Notes under the pieces: generated by a model
Told to the model about the DNA's origin: nothing
Databases searched by the model: none
What the model saw: the letters and a program-made list of their open reading frames with translations, nothing else
Origin: a virus
Reading direction: 5' to 3' (one strand)
Virus record (IMG/VR): IMGVR_UViG_3300023119_000129
Span: 1-23,143 of that record
DNA: 23,143 nt
Translations under genes and position numbers: made by a program
In this document: positions 1-5,873 of the stretch, piece by piece
Numbering within the stretch: the first letter of the stretch is position 1
Layout: every line of letters starts with the position of its first letter

Positions 1-355
1 TTACAGTATCGTCGTCCTCATTGACAACTGTAACAGTATTTGGCTTGTGGTTTTTGTACAATACATATGAGCAAGTTGGCATCTTGACATCAAATGTTTT
101 TGCGTTGTTCCACTTGAAGTAGCTCAAGCCATTGTTCAATAATTCGTTGTTAAACTTTTTAAATGTTGCGTTGTTTAGTGATGTCCAACGTGATGGAGTA
201 ATAATAGCTGTAGCATAGTTTGAAAGCTCTACAGCCAGTCTTACATACTCCATATATAAATCTTTTTGTGTATCGTTACTGTATGGTGGGTTTAGCAACA
301 CAACATCAAACTTTTCATTCGTAGGAAGTTCTGTAATAACTTTGACCCCCATCAT
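1..355 (-). CDS. DNA adenine methyltransferase, NPPY-type (partial, runs off left edge)
   Basis: This reading frame is too close to the edge to be complete: 118 codons lie in the window and it continues past position 1. The visible protein begins MMGVKVITELP and contains FDVVLLNPPYS at about residues 17-27. NPPY is motif IV, the catalytic motif of N6-adenine (or N4-cytosine) DNA methyltransferases. It is followed by a helix and AIITPSRW, as in Eco57I/N6-MTase families. The start at 355 is the only ATG before an upstream in-frame stop at 401-403. A good sigma70-type promoter lies at 389-416, leaving a leader of roughly 25-30 nt. Oddly, only about 20 residues precede NPPY, so the SAM-binding motif I that normally comes first is absent here. 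It is either lost, encoded after NPPY in a permuted order beyond the window, or supplied by another protein. Family call confident; function uncertain. Confidence 0.75.
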   Translation of the reverse strand, partial: MMGVKVITELPTNEKFDVVLLNPPYSNDTQKDLYMEYVRLAVELSNYATAIITPSRWTSLNNATFKKFNNELLNNGLSYFKWNNAKTFDVKMPTCSYVLYKNHKPNTVTVVNEDDDTV

Positions 356-388
356 TTCTAACCACTCTGTTTTTTCTTTATAAATATT

Positions 389-416
389 ATTATAGCACAC
401 TTAGCAGGAAAGTCAA
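389..416 (-). promoter_or_regulatory. Sigma70-type promoter for the methyltransferase gene
   Basis: On the minus strand TTGACT (411-416) and TATAAT (389-394) are separated by 16 nt. The -35 box overlaps the stop codon of the upstream 76-aa gene. It shares the CTTGAC core with three other promoters in this window. Confidence 0.75.
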
Positions 417-643
417 GCCTTTTTCTTACCTTTTTTTGTCTTTTTCTTTTGGTTGATCATTTTTCTCACCAATGCCAGCTCCAGCTCTCGCTTGGCGTGA
501 TATGGCGTTCCGATCTCACCTCTGTTCTCATCGTGCTCAAGCTCAGCCACAATCTCCTGCTCTAGCATCTTGAGGGTCGTGCGGCTGAACTTATTATACT
601 TCTTATAGAATTTAGTCAGCGCCTGCTTTACGGTTGTCTTCAT
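413..643 (-). CDS. Small basic protein of unknown function (76 aa)
   Basis: I do not recognise this protein. It is lysine-rich, especially at the C-terminus (KKKTKKGKKKA), with a predicted helical middle (LKMLEQEIVAELEHDENRG), so nucleic-acid binding is a possibility but only an inference. It starts inside the end of a 45-codon membrane microprotein gene (32-nt overlap), so the two are probably translationally coupled and share the promoter at 758-786. The start ATG is preceded by GAGGATCAAAAA, a reasonable ribosome-binding site. The stop codon overlaps the -35 box of the methyltransferase promoter. Its position under an early-type promoter suggests early expression. Confidence 0.7.
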   Translation of the reverse strand: MKTTVKQALTKFYKKYNKFSRTTLKMLEQEIVAELEHDENRGEIGTPYHAKRELELALVRKMINQKKKTKKGKKKA

Positions 644-749
644 TTTTTGATCCTCTAAATAAAATTCTTAGAATTACTTCTACAAGTATAACCACTAGGA
701 CCAAAGGCCCAAATGATATGATGAACATCAATGTTTCAAAATCTACCAT
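612..749 (-). CDS. Single-pass membrane microprotein (45 aa)
   Basis: A short frame reading MVDFETLMFIISFGPLV followed by LVVILVEVILRILF, then a charged tail (RGSKNEDNRKAGAD). Residues about 7-31 form one hydrophobic transmembrane helix with the basic/polar tail predicted in the cytoplasm. The ATG sits only 8 nt downstream of the -10 box of a near-perfect sigma70 promoter, so the mRNA would be essentially leaderless. An alternative is an internal start at Met8. The gene overlaps the next gene by 32 nt in a different frame. No family is recognised. Support comes from the promoter, the clean membrane segment and coupling to the next gene. Phage microproteins of this kind often act on the host envelope, but nothing here shows a specific role. 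Confidence 0.55.
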   Translation of the reverse strand: MVDFETLMFIISFGPLVLVVILVEVILRILFRGSKNEDNRKAGAD

Positions 750-757
750 ATATTCTC

Positions 758-786
758 ATTATAGCTTAATGTTTAGGTTCTGTCAA
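758..786 (-). promoter_or_regulatory. Near-consensus sigma70-type promoter
   Basis: Minus strand TTGACA (781-786), a 17-nt spacer, and TATAAT (758-763) followed by GAGAAT. It starts just past the stop of the SleB-like gene and drives the 45-aa and 76-aa genes. Confidence 0.8.
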
Positions 787-794
787 GTAAAAAA

Positions 795-1541
795 TTATAG
801 CCAGCGATAAAATTTATGTTTGCCAATTCTACCAACTGGATATTTTGTCTTCGCCCAGCGTGGATTGACATATGTTGCGTGGTAGTGTGTGCTGCCCTCA
901 GTGATCCCTCTGAAGGTTAGGTTGCCCAGCATCATATACGCAATAGTAGTAGCCTGCCTCCAAGCAAGCTCTTCGTGTGTGTCGTCGTCTTGTCCATCAC
1001 AATACCAAGAGAATTGGCATTTGTTCTTTACGGGATAGTAAATAGCGTCATTTGGATCCTCTGTAAGTTTTGTCTTTGCGGACTCATACACTGGACCTTC
1101 TTTGACTACTTCACATATAGTATTTGGAAACCGCTTATCATCTACACGATTGAGGACTACATCAGCTACAGCAAACTGCCCAGCCAACATATCATTTCGT
1201 GCCTCATGGTAAATGTTTTGCGCTAAACAATCAATTTCTTCTTTAGCATATGAGTTGATTCGTCTGCTGAAATCATCCAATGCTTCCTGCTTCTTATAGG
1301 ATCGTTCTACTTCCTCAGACATATTATATACTTTCTGATTTTCAACAACATCAGATGATCCAATGGAGGATGGGGTTATAAATGCTGTAGTCAGCAATAG
1401 CACTACAATAAGAAATAGAGCACGATAGAGCATAGTGCTTGTTCGCCCTCTGCGCTCTTCTTTCTTTTGAAAAATTATTCTTTGCTGTTTCCTATATAGA
1501 CGCTTGTTCATTTTCTTCTTCACACTATACCAAAATAGCAT
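795..1541 (-). CDS. SleB-like cell wall hydrolase with N-terminal membrane anchor
   Basis: The C-terminal half (about residues 102-248) matches the SleB/CwlJ Hydrolase_2 family of lytic transglycosylase-like wall hydrolases: CLAQNIYHEARNDM, then a long middle with CQFSWYCDG, then GSTHYHATYVNP. Glu113 in the HEAR motif is the expected catalytic acid. The first about 37 residues are strongly basic, followed by one transmembrane segment (about 38-57, LYRALFLIVVLLLTTAF), so the enzyme is predicted to be tethered to the inner membrane with the catalytic domain in the periplasm. This layout resembles a signal-anchor endolysin or a virion/lysis hydrolase. The start at 1541 has AAAAAGGT upstream; an internal Met11 is possible. 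It lies 9 nt after a peptidoglycan-binding protein gene, suggesting a wall-degradation pair. Confidence 0.85.
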   Translation of the reverse strand: MLFWYSVKKKMNKRLYRKQQRIIFQKKEERRGRTSTMLYRALFLIVVLLLTTAFITPSSIGSSDVVENQKVYNMSEEVERSYKKQEALDDFSRRINSYAKEEIDCLAQNIYHEARNDMLAGQFAVADVVLNRVDDKRFPNTICEVVKEGPVYESAKTKLTEDPNDAIYYPVKNKCQFSWYCDGQDDDTHEELAWRQATTIAYMMLGNLTFRGITEGSTHYHATYVNPRWAKTKYPVGRIGKHKFYRWL

Positions 1542-1550
1542 ACTACCTTT

Positions 1551-3971
1551 TTAGGTTGTAGTTGAGTAATCATCCACTAATGTTACAATATCGTCAAAGT
1601 CTTTTTCTAGAACCGCAAAGTCCTCCGTACTTGCTGATTCTTGATATTTTTTGAGATTGGCATGGAAATTGTTGATTCGCTCACCAATTCCTGCATACAT
1701 TTTACTATTTGGATCCGTATCCAACGGGGCGTTATCTTCACTCCATCCTATACCTTCGATAGTGGTTGTAAGAAACTCTACAACTCGTGTAGCGTGGTCC
1801 TGTGCTAACTCTAATAATTCTGTCTCTTCTTCATCTTTTGCTATATAAGAAGCATCTGTGGTTGGGTTCTGTACATCTACAGCTAAATCAGCTACTAGTT
1901 CTGTATTTAATTCATGATCATTTGCTATACGATTTTTAGCAGCATCTGCTGCCTCTTGTTCTCTGGTTTCTTCATCTTGTTCGTCTTGGGCGACTCTTTG
2001 GTCGAAATCCTTTTCCCAAGCAGTCAAGTCTTTGAGATCTTGTTCTTCTTGCGGAGTTAGTTTAAACTCATCACTTAGTCCAAACTTGGTTTTTGCTCGG
2101 AGTGCTGCTAAGTATTCACCTTTAGCCTCATCGTTCATATTTTGCCACTCTTGAGTCTCTTGCCCAATCCTGCTAAATATGTCTTCCCATTCCTCAAGCC
2201 CGTCTTCCCAATCATCTATAAGATCCGTGTGGATTGGTATATCTCTTGAATATCTTCTAGCAGTATCTATATATTTCTTAATCCCTTTAAAGAGATCTTT
2301 CAAACCAAGGAATTTATATACTTGTCCTTCTTCTATAAAGAATGGGATATCTGCTTCAGCATATAAATCTTCATACATGTCTTCATCAATAATTGATTTA
2401 CCATTAGAATCTAAATATTTTTGTGCCCATTCTTCTATGTCATATAAATCATTGAGTGCGTCTCTAGCCTTGCCACGTTTTAATCCATCGCCAGATTTCA
2501 TATCGGCTTTTAACCGCTCGATATGTTTATCTCTATCAAATAGATGTTGTTGTTGATACCATACTTCAGCATTTTTAGCCATTATAGCAGATTTATGAAG
2601 TTTAGTCAAGTATTTCATACTAGGACCAGTCCATTCAATAGCTATGTTTCCTAGATCTGGTTGTTGATCATAATCACTGTCAAAATCATATGGCTCTTCT
2701 GTAGTTGGTTGTACAAAATTCTGTACCTCTCCTACACTAGGAACATAATTATTTGGGTCTTGAAGCTCTTGCATTATTTCAGCAGCCATTTGCTTTCGTT
2801 TTGCTCTAAGCTCACGTTTATCTTCAGTCAGTATAGGCCTATGTGTTGGCTGTTTGCTTTCAAAAGTTGCTCCCCATTTCTGTGCATGTCCTTGAAGGTC
2901 CAACAAATACTTTGTTAGCTTTGGAAAGTCTTGCCCACTAGCTTGTGCCCGCTGCTGTATATTAGCTAACTGGGCTTGTAACTCTTGAATCCCATCTTTA
3001 CTATTACTATTAATCATATTCTTTAGTGTTAGAAAAGATTGTGATAGATCATTTCTAAATTGATCTCTTGAGCTATATCCTTGCAATGGAACTTCTTCTG
3101 GTGCTATAGTATTAGTTGCAGGATCCGTGCTAGCCTGCGCCTGTGGCTGAGAATTATTTGCCTCTGGCGACACTTCTTGGCTGAAGTCTGCCGGTGTTAT
3201 AGTATTAACTGCAGGATTCGTGCTAGCCTGTGCCGGTTTGTGAAATTTTTGATAATTTCCTGCGGTTTGCTGCTGAATTTGTTGGGTAGCTTGTGGAATC
3301 TCAGGCGGCACCTCTGGAGCTGGTTCAGGTGTTGGTGCTGGTGCTGGTGTGGGCCTATTAGCATATGAGGCATACCTAGCAGCCGTAGCAAGATCCTCTG
3401 GTGATGGTTGCTCTGGTTGCTCTGGCTGTTCTGGTTGAAGTGCTGGGTCAGCTTGTTGATCGCCTACTTGTCCTGCAGGGACAGGTTCCTGTGATACTGT
3501 AGTATCTTGTGGTTGTTGGGATAGTGTTGGGTCTTCGCCTTCTGGTGCGGCAAACTCTGCTTCTTCTTCTGGGGTTACTTCTGGCGTTGTATCTTGTTCA
3601 GGAGCAGCAGGAGCTTGAGTTGGTTCTTCAAACTCCGCCTCTTCCTCAGGTGTTACTTCTTCTTCTTCAGGCTCTTCTTGAGCTGTCGGAGTAACTTCTT
3701 CTTCTGCCCCTTGGACAGTTTCTTCATTTTCTTCTTCTTCATTGCCCTCTCCTTCGTAGGAAATAATAGATTCAATAGTATTGACACCAGCAATACCATC
3801 TTCCTCTAATCCTGATTCACGCTGAAAATTAGCTACAGCCTGTGATGTCTTTTGTCCGTATCTGCCATCTTCTTTGATGCTGGCACTAGTAAATTGGTTT
3901 AGCCATTTTTGAAGCTCTTTTACTACTTCACCGCGTGAGCCTACAGATAATGAGGTTTCTTGTTCTGCCAT
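1551..3971 (-). CDS. Large acidic protein with N-terminal peptidoglycan-binding domain (806 aa)
   Basis: Residues about 6-72 form a PF01471-type peptidoglycan-binding domain (SVGSRGEVVKELQKWLNQF, EDGRYGQKTSQAVANFQ, GLEEDGIAGVNT). A long Glu/Pro/Gln-rich, low-complexity linker (about 73-300) follows, with repeated PEEEAEF blocks and two copies of an AST(N/D)PA(V/T)NTI unit. The rest (about 300-806) is mostly helical and highly charged, with no catalytic motif I can name. It is likely a virion-associated or internal protein that contacts the murein during entry or exit, and the SleB-like hydrolase directly downstream supports this. The start has AAGGACAGTC before the ATG, 9 nt after the preceding gene. 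Domain call firm; overall role inferred. Confidence 0.75.
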   Translation of the reverse strand: MAEQETSLSVGSRGEVVKELQKWLNQFTSASIKEDGRYGQKTSQAVANFQRESGLEEDGIAGVNTIESIISYEGEGNEEEENEETVQGAEEEVTPTAQEEPEEEEVTPEEEAEFEEPTQAPAAPEQDTTPEVTPEEEAEFAAPEGEDPTLSQQPQDTTVSQEPVPAGQVGDQQADPALQPEQPEQPEQPSPEDLATAARYASYANRPTPAPAPTPEPAPEVPPEIPQATQQIQQQTAGNYQKFHKPAQASTNPAVNTITPADFSQEVSPEANNSQPQAQASTDPATNTIAPEEVPLQGYSSRDQFRNDLSQSFLTLKNMINSNSKDGIQELQAQLANIQQRAQASGQDFPKLTKYLLDLQGHAQKWGATFESKQPTHRPILTEDKRELRAKRKQMAAEIMQELQDPNNYVPSVGEVQNFVQPTTEEPYDFDSDYDQQPDLGNIAIEWTGPSMKYLTKLHKSAIMAKNAEVWYQQQHLFDRDKHIERLKADMKSGDGLKRGKARDALNDLYDIEEWAQKYLDSNGKSIIDEDMYEDLYAEADIPFFIEEGQVYKFLGLKDLFKGIKKYIDTARRYSRDIPIHTDLIDDWEDGLEEWEDIFSRIGQETQEWQNMNDEAKGEYLAALRAKTKFGLSDEFKLTPQEEQDLKDLTAWEKDFDQRVAQDEQDEETREQEAADAAKNRIANDHELNTELVADLAVDVQNPTTDASYIAKDEEETELLELAQDHATRVVEFLTTTIEGIGWSEDNAPLDTDPNSKMYAGIGERINNFHANLKKYQESASTEDFAVLEKDFDDIVTLVDDYSTTT
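3100..3234 (-). repeat. Two imperfect 42-bp direct repeats inside the 806-aa gene
   Basis: Positions 3100-3141 and 3193-3234 match at 37 of 42 positions by eye. They encode the repeated AST(N/D)PA(V/T)NTI segment in the Pro/Gln-rich linker. Most differences are third-position changes, so the peptide repeat appears to be under selection. Confidence 0.75.
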
Positions 3972-3980
3972 TGACTGTCC

Positions 3981-4403
3981 TTATTTTTTATACAGTCGGC
4001 GCATATCCTTAGATAGTGATTCAAGGAAATCTCGGTACATTGGATAGTCACCCCAAGATTTGCGGATGGCATACTGAACATTATCTGATAGCTTGGCTCT
4101 TCCTTCAGACAGTTGTGGATGTCTATACAAAGACTGTGCAAACTTTAGGTAGCCTTTCATTTCAGCAATTGTTTCATGTGCTGAATCTGGTAAAGCATTC
4201 CCCCCAAACTCACGCTTGAAGTCATTGTACATTTTGACTAATTCTTTTGACTCATTTGTGTAGTGTGACATAAAAGTAGCATATGGTGCGCTAAAGTATT
4301 TCCTAGCCCATGCGTCATTGTCAGCAGTCATATCGAGGACTTCCTCTTGTACAACTTCTTTCTTATCTAAATCAATGTTTTCCAATAAATCATAAACTTT
4401 CAT
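3981..4403 (-). CDS. Conserved-type phage protein of unknown function (140 aa)
   Basis: I do not recognise the family. The protein is predicted mostly helical and rich in Tyr, Lys and Asp, with no signal peptide or membrane segment. Its opening MKVYDLLENIDL resembles the short amphipathic N-termini (M-x-x-x-[DE]LLE) shared by several proteins in this window, such as MRLNELLGE and MQVQELLED, a pattern I associate with virion-module proteins of T4-like marine phages. It has a T4-type late box (GATAAATA, 4431-4438) and an AAAGGACA ribosome-binding site. It ends 9 nt before the large peptidoglycan-binding protein gene, so the two are probably one late operon. Confidence 0.65.
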   Translation of the reverse strand: MKVYDLLENIDLDKKEVVQEEVLDMTADNDAWARKYFSAPYATFMSHYTNESKELVKMYNDFKREFGGNALPDSAHETIAEMKGYLKFAQSLYRHPQLSEGRAKLSDNVQYAIRKSWGDYPMYRDFLESLSKDMRRLYKK

Positions 4404-4430
4404 TCATTGTCCTTTAAATATCTCTACTTT

Positions 4431-4438
4431 TATTTATC
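4431..4438 (-). promoter_or_regulatory. T4-type late promoter box
   Basis: GATAAATA on the minus strand, about 28 nt upstream of the 140-aa gene start, in the short gap after the 72-aa gene. Confidence 0.6.
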
Positions 4439-4442
4439 GTTT

Positions 4443-4661
4443 TTATTGTCTGACACATCCAGTAGTTTTGGGGTCATCCCATTTACCGCATATGTTTTTA
4501 TAGGCTGGTTTATTGTTTCGTTTTGATGAATTGTCTTTTTTGGGAGGATTGGCTTTTGCTATATCCATCTTGCTGCTAGCACTTGCTTTGCCAAATCTAA
4601 ATGCATCGCCTATTCTATTAATAAGATCAAATGCACCTTCATCAATTTCTACCAATTTCAT
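4443..4661 (-). CDS. Small protein of unknown function (72 aa)
   Basis: The frame is open from 4667, but the ATG at 4661 is preferred because AAGGA lies 6 nt upstream of it. The protein starts MKLVEIDEGAFDLINRIGDAFRFGK, continues with a Ser/Lys/Asn-rich basic middle, and ends with a short Cys-containing tail (ICGKWDDPKTTGCVRQ). The two cysteines and the basic centre could suggest nucleic-acid contact, but no known motif is present. It lies directly downstream of the tmRNA gene, whose 3' processing region runs into its leader. Function unknown. Confidence 0.6.
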   Translation of the reverse strand: MKLVEIDEGAFDLINRIGDAFRFGKASASSKMDIAKANPPKKDNSSKRNNKPAYKNICGKWDDPKTTGCVRQ

Positions 4662-4735
4662 TATCATTCCTTGTTGTGGGAGGTTTTCTGTTGCCGGGCT
4701 TACCCCCTCTAACCCCGAAGCCTCACTACCTATTA

Positions 4736-4807
4736 GGCAGCGACTAGATCACGATCCATTGAAAAATCCAAGGATGTGATAGCTTCAGCAATGAAACTTT
4801 CGTTTGC
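4736..4807 (-). other. tmRNA proteolysis-tag reading frame (24 codons)
   Basis: The resume codon GCA is preceded by AAAT and followed by AACGA, closely like the GCAAACGACG of the E. coli tag start. The encoded tag begins ANESFIAEA and ends MDRDLVAA. A hydrophobic -VAA/-LAA end is the ClpXP recognition signature. Tandem stops TAA and TAG follow. The tag is longer than the usual roughly 10-15 residues. Confidence 0.85.
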
Positions 4808-4887
4808 ATTTATAAAGTTTGATGGTAGGTCATCGCCCTCTTTGCTCCTCTTTGATATCGTTATCCTACGTCGAAACTATCATCCCC

Positions 4888-4915
4888 CAACATACCACTT
4901 CGTAAAATGCTATCT
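4888..4915 (-). other. Intervening segment of permuted tmRNA
   Basis: These 28 nt separate the ACCA 3' end of the acceptor piece (A at 4916) from the first G of the coding piece (4887). In permuted tmRNAs this segment is cut out of the precursor, leaving two RNAs held together by base pairing. The exact cuts are inferred from the acceptor stem. Confidence 0.75.
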
Positions 4916-4983
4916 TGGTGGAGATGAGGGTGGCGAAACCCTGTCCGTAGCAACTATTTTCTCAAGTCATCAAGCAAAATCTT

Positions 4984-5088
4984 TTATCCGATGTCTGGAA
5001 CTGCCAGTGCTGTTTCTAAGACTGCTAATACAACAAATATTACTAACATACATATCAGCCAAATCGCTAAATTCCTTGCATCATTCAT
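4984..5088 (-). CDS. Membrane microprotein (34 aa) upstream of the tmRNA
   Basis: The frame reads MNDARNLAIWLICMLVIF, then VVLAVLETALAVPDIG. Residues 7-24 are a clear hydrophobic transmembrane helix flanked by charged ends. The ATG is exactly 5 nt after a late box (CATAAATA, 5094-5101), predicting a leaderless late transcript, a spacing also seen at two other genes in the window. The stop lies right at the start of the tmRNA acceptor piece, so the frame and the tmRNA precursor probably share a transcript. No family is recognised. It could instead be only the promoter-proximal leader of the tmRNA transcript, but the clean membrane segment favours a real peptide. Confidence 0.5.
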   Translation of the reverse strand: MNDARNLAIWLICMLVIFVVLAVLETALAVPDIG

Positions 5089-5093
5089 ATATA

Positions 5094-5101
5094 TATTTAT
5101 G
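5094..5101 (-). promoter_or_regulatory. T4-type late promoter box before microprotein and tmRNA
   Basis: CATAAATA on the minus strand, overlapping the stop codon of the PAAR gene and 5 nt before the microprotein ATG. It is the best promoter candidate for the tmRNA transcript. Confidence 0.6.
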
Positions 5102-5399
5102 CTGTATAGCTGGTTCCAGAGCCAGATACTATTGTAGCTACATATGGTCCAGCAACGGAGTCGCCAACCCTGGCAACGCCAATTCCATCCGCAAATGATA
5201 CGCCTGATGCTGATACAATTGAGCTTACATGCCCACAGCCTGGAAGGACAGCATCGCCTAATCTTGCTACCCCAGAACCGTCAGCAAATGTTGTACCACT
5301 TCCTGATATAATAACTCCTGAACCACTCCATGGTGACTTTGGATGTCCTAAGGGGCATGTACCTACTGTTGTATCACCTATTCTCGCAATAGCTGGCAT
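5097..5399 (-). CDS. PAAR-domain protein (tail spike tip)
   Basis: At 100 aa it is a single PAAR domain over its full length: MPAIARIGDTTVG at the start, then repeated GxGVAR(L/V)GD blocks (GSGVARLGDAVLPGCGH, GIGVARVGDSVAG) and the alternating Gly/Ser pattern of short beta strands. PAAR proteins form the sharp, metal-bound cone that caps the VgrG/gp5-type spike of contractile tails and pierces the outer membrane. His and Cys residues (CPLGHP, PGCGH) are candidates for the metal site. The gene is last in the nrd-containing operon, one nucleotide after the 58-aa gene. No extra effector domain is fused to it. Confidence 0.92.
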   Translation of the reverse strand: MPAIARIGDTTVGTCPLGHPKSPWSGSGVIISGSGTTFADGSGVARLGDAVLPGCGHVSSIVSASGVSFADGIGVARVGDSVAGPYVATIVSGSGTSYTA

Positions 5400-5400
5400 T

Positions 5401-5577
5401 TTACATTCCGTTCTTTTTGTCTTGAATCTCTTTGCGACGAGCAGTCACAAGTTTACCTAAGTCACCCAATGCTTTACGAGCTCTTGGTGCTGCGGCTTTT
5501 GTACCTTTGTTTTCAAAGGTAGCTGATTCAGCTAGATAGAGATTGAATGCCTGTATAATTTCTTCGTGAAGTGTCAT
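5401..5577 (-). CDS. Small basic helical protein (58 aa)
   Basis: The protein reads MTLHEEIIQAFNLYLAESA, then TFENKGTKAAAPRARKALGDL, and ends GKLVTARRKEIQDKKNGM. It is entirely helical and strongly basic in its second half, with an AAAPRARKALG block reminiscent of small histone-like or DNA-packing proteins seen in T4-like marine phages. That resemblance is from memory and no function is proven. The ATG follows AAGGAAAAC, a good ribosome-binding site. The gene sits between the 95-aa Lsm-like-sized protein and PAAR with almost no spacing, so it is part of the same operon. Confidence 0.75.
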   Translation of the reverse strand: MTLHEEIIQAFNLYLAESATFENKGTKAAAPRARKALGDLGKLVTARRKEIQDKKNGM

Positions 5578-5585
5578 TGTTTTCC

Positions 5586-5873
5586 TTATATTGCTAAGTC
5601 ACTTGTTCTCTGTAGATAATCATCAGCAACCTCTTTTGCGGATTTTACTACACACAACAATTGTTGATTATTTAGTTTAATAGTTGCGTCCATATTAACA
5701 GTGTATAAGAAAGGAGCCATCACTGCTCCTTCTTGTGTAATAACAGTAACTAGTGGCTTATTGACTATGACTGTTGAGCTATCCTCGCCTTCATACCTAG
5801 CAATAAGTTCTTGTCCAGCTACTGTTTTCAGTGTTACTACATCTCCTTTTTTATATGGAGTTTCAATTAGCAT
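5586..5873 (-). CDS. Small beta-rich protein of unknown function (95 aa)
   Basis: The N-terminal part (YKKGDVVTLKTVAGQELIARYEGED) reads like a small beta-barrel of the Sm/Lsm sort, where short strands with Gly turns and a G-x-E-L-I-A step are common. The rest (MAPFLYTVNMDATIKLNNQQLL) could form further strands before a helical tail. Fold assignment is an inference from pattern only. The gene overlaps the end of the glutaredoxin gene by 11 nt and is 8 nt from the 58-aa gene, so it is translated from the nrd operon transcript. I recall similar proteins of unknown role in T4-like cyanophages. Confidence 0.7.
   Translation of the reverse strand: MLIETPYKKGDVVTLKTVAGQELIARYEGEDSSTVIVNKPLVTVITQEGAVMAPFLYTVNMDATIKLNNQQLLCVVKSAKEVADDYLQRTSDLAI

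Larger units (their letters stand above)
4681..4983 (-). ncRNA. ssrA: Circularly permuted two-piece tmRNA
   Basis: tmRNA rescues stalled ribosomes by acting as tRNA-Ala and then as a short mRNA that adds a degradation tag. Read on the minus strand, the acceptor piece comes first (about 4983-4916): CTACGGAC, a T-arm (AGGGT...ACCCT), then CATCTCC and ACCA. A 28-nt spacer follows (4915-4888), then the coding piece from 4887: GGGGATG and AGTTTCGACG. GGGGATG pairs with CATCTCC, giving a 7-bp acceptor stem with G3-U70, the alanyl-tRNA synthetase identity pair. CGTAG in the coding piece pairs with CTACG in the acceptor piece (helix P2). The tag frame starts at GCA 4807 (ANES...) and ends DRDLVAA, then TAA TAG (4735-4730). 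A pseudoknot-like segment follows (GGCTT/AAGCC plus GGGGG/CTCCC). The 3'-part-before-5'-part order is the permuted form of alphaproteobacteria and some cyanobacteria. Outer ends are approximate. Confidence 0.93.

Noticed and set aside
4776-5198. Plus-strand 140-aa frame over the tmRNA region
   Set aside because: The region is explained by the minus-strand tmRNA, microprotein and PAAR end; the frame has no ribosome-binding site and no recognisable protein features.
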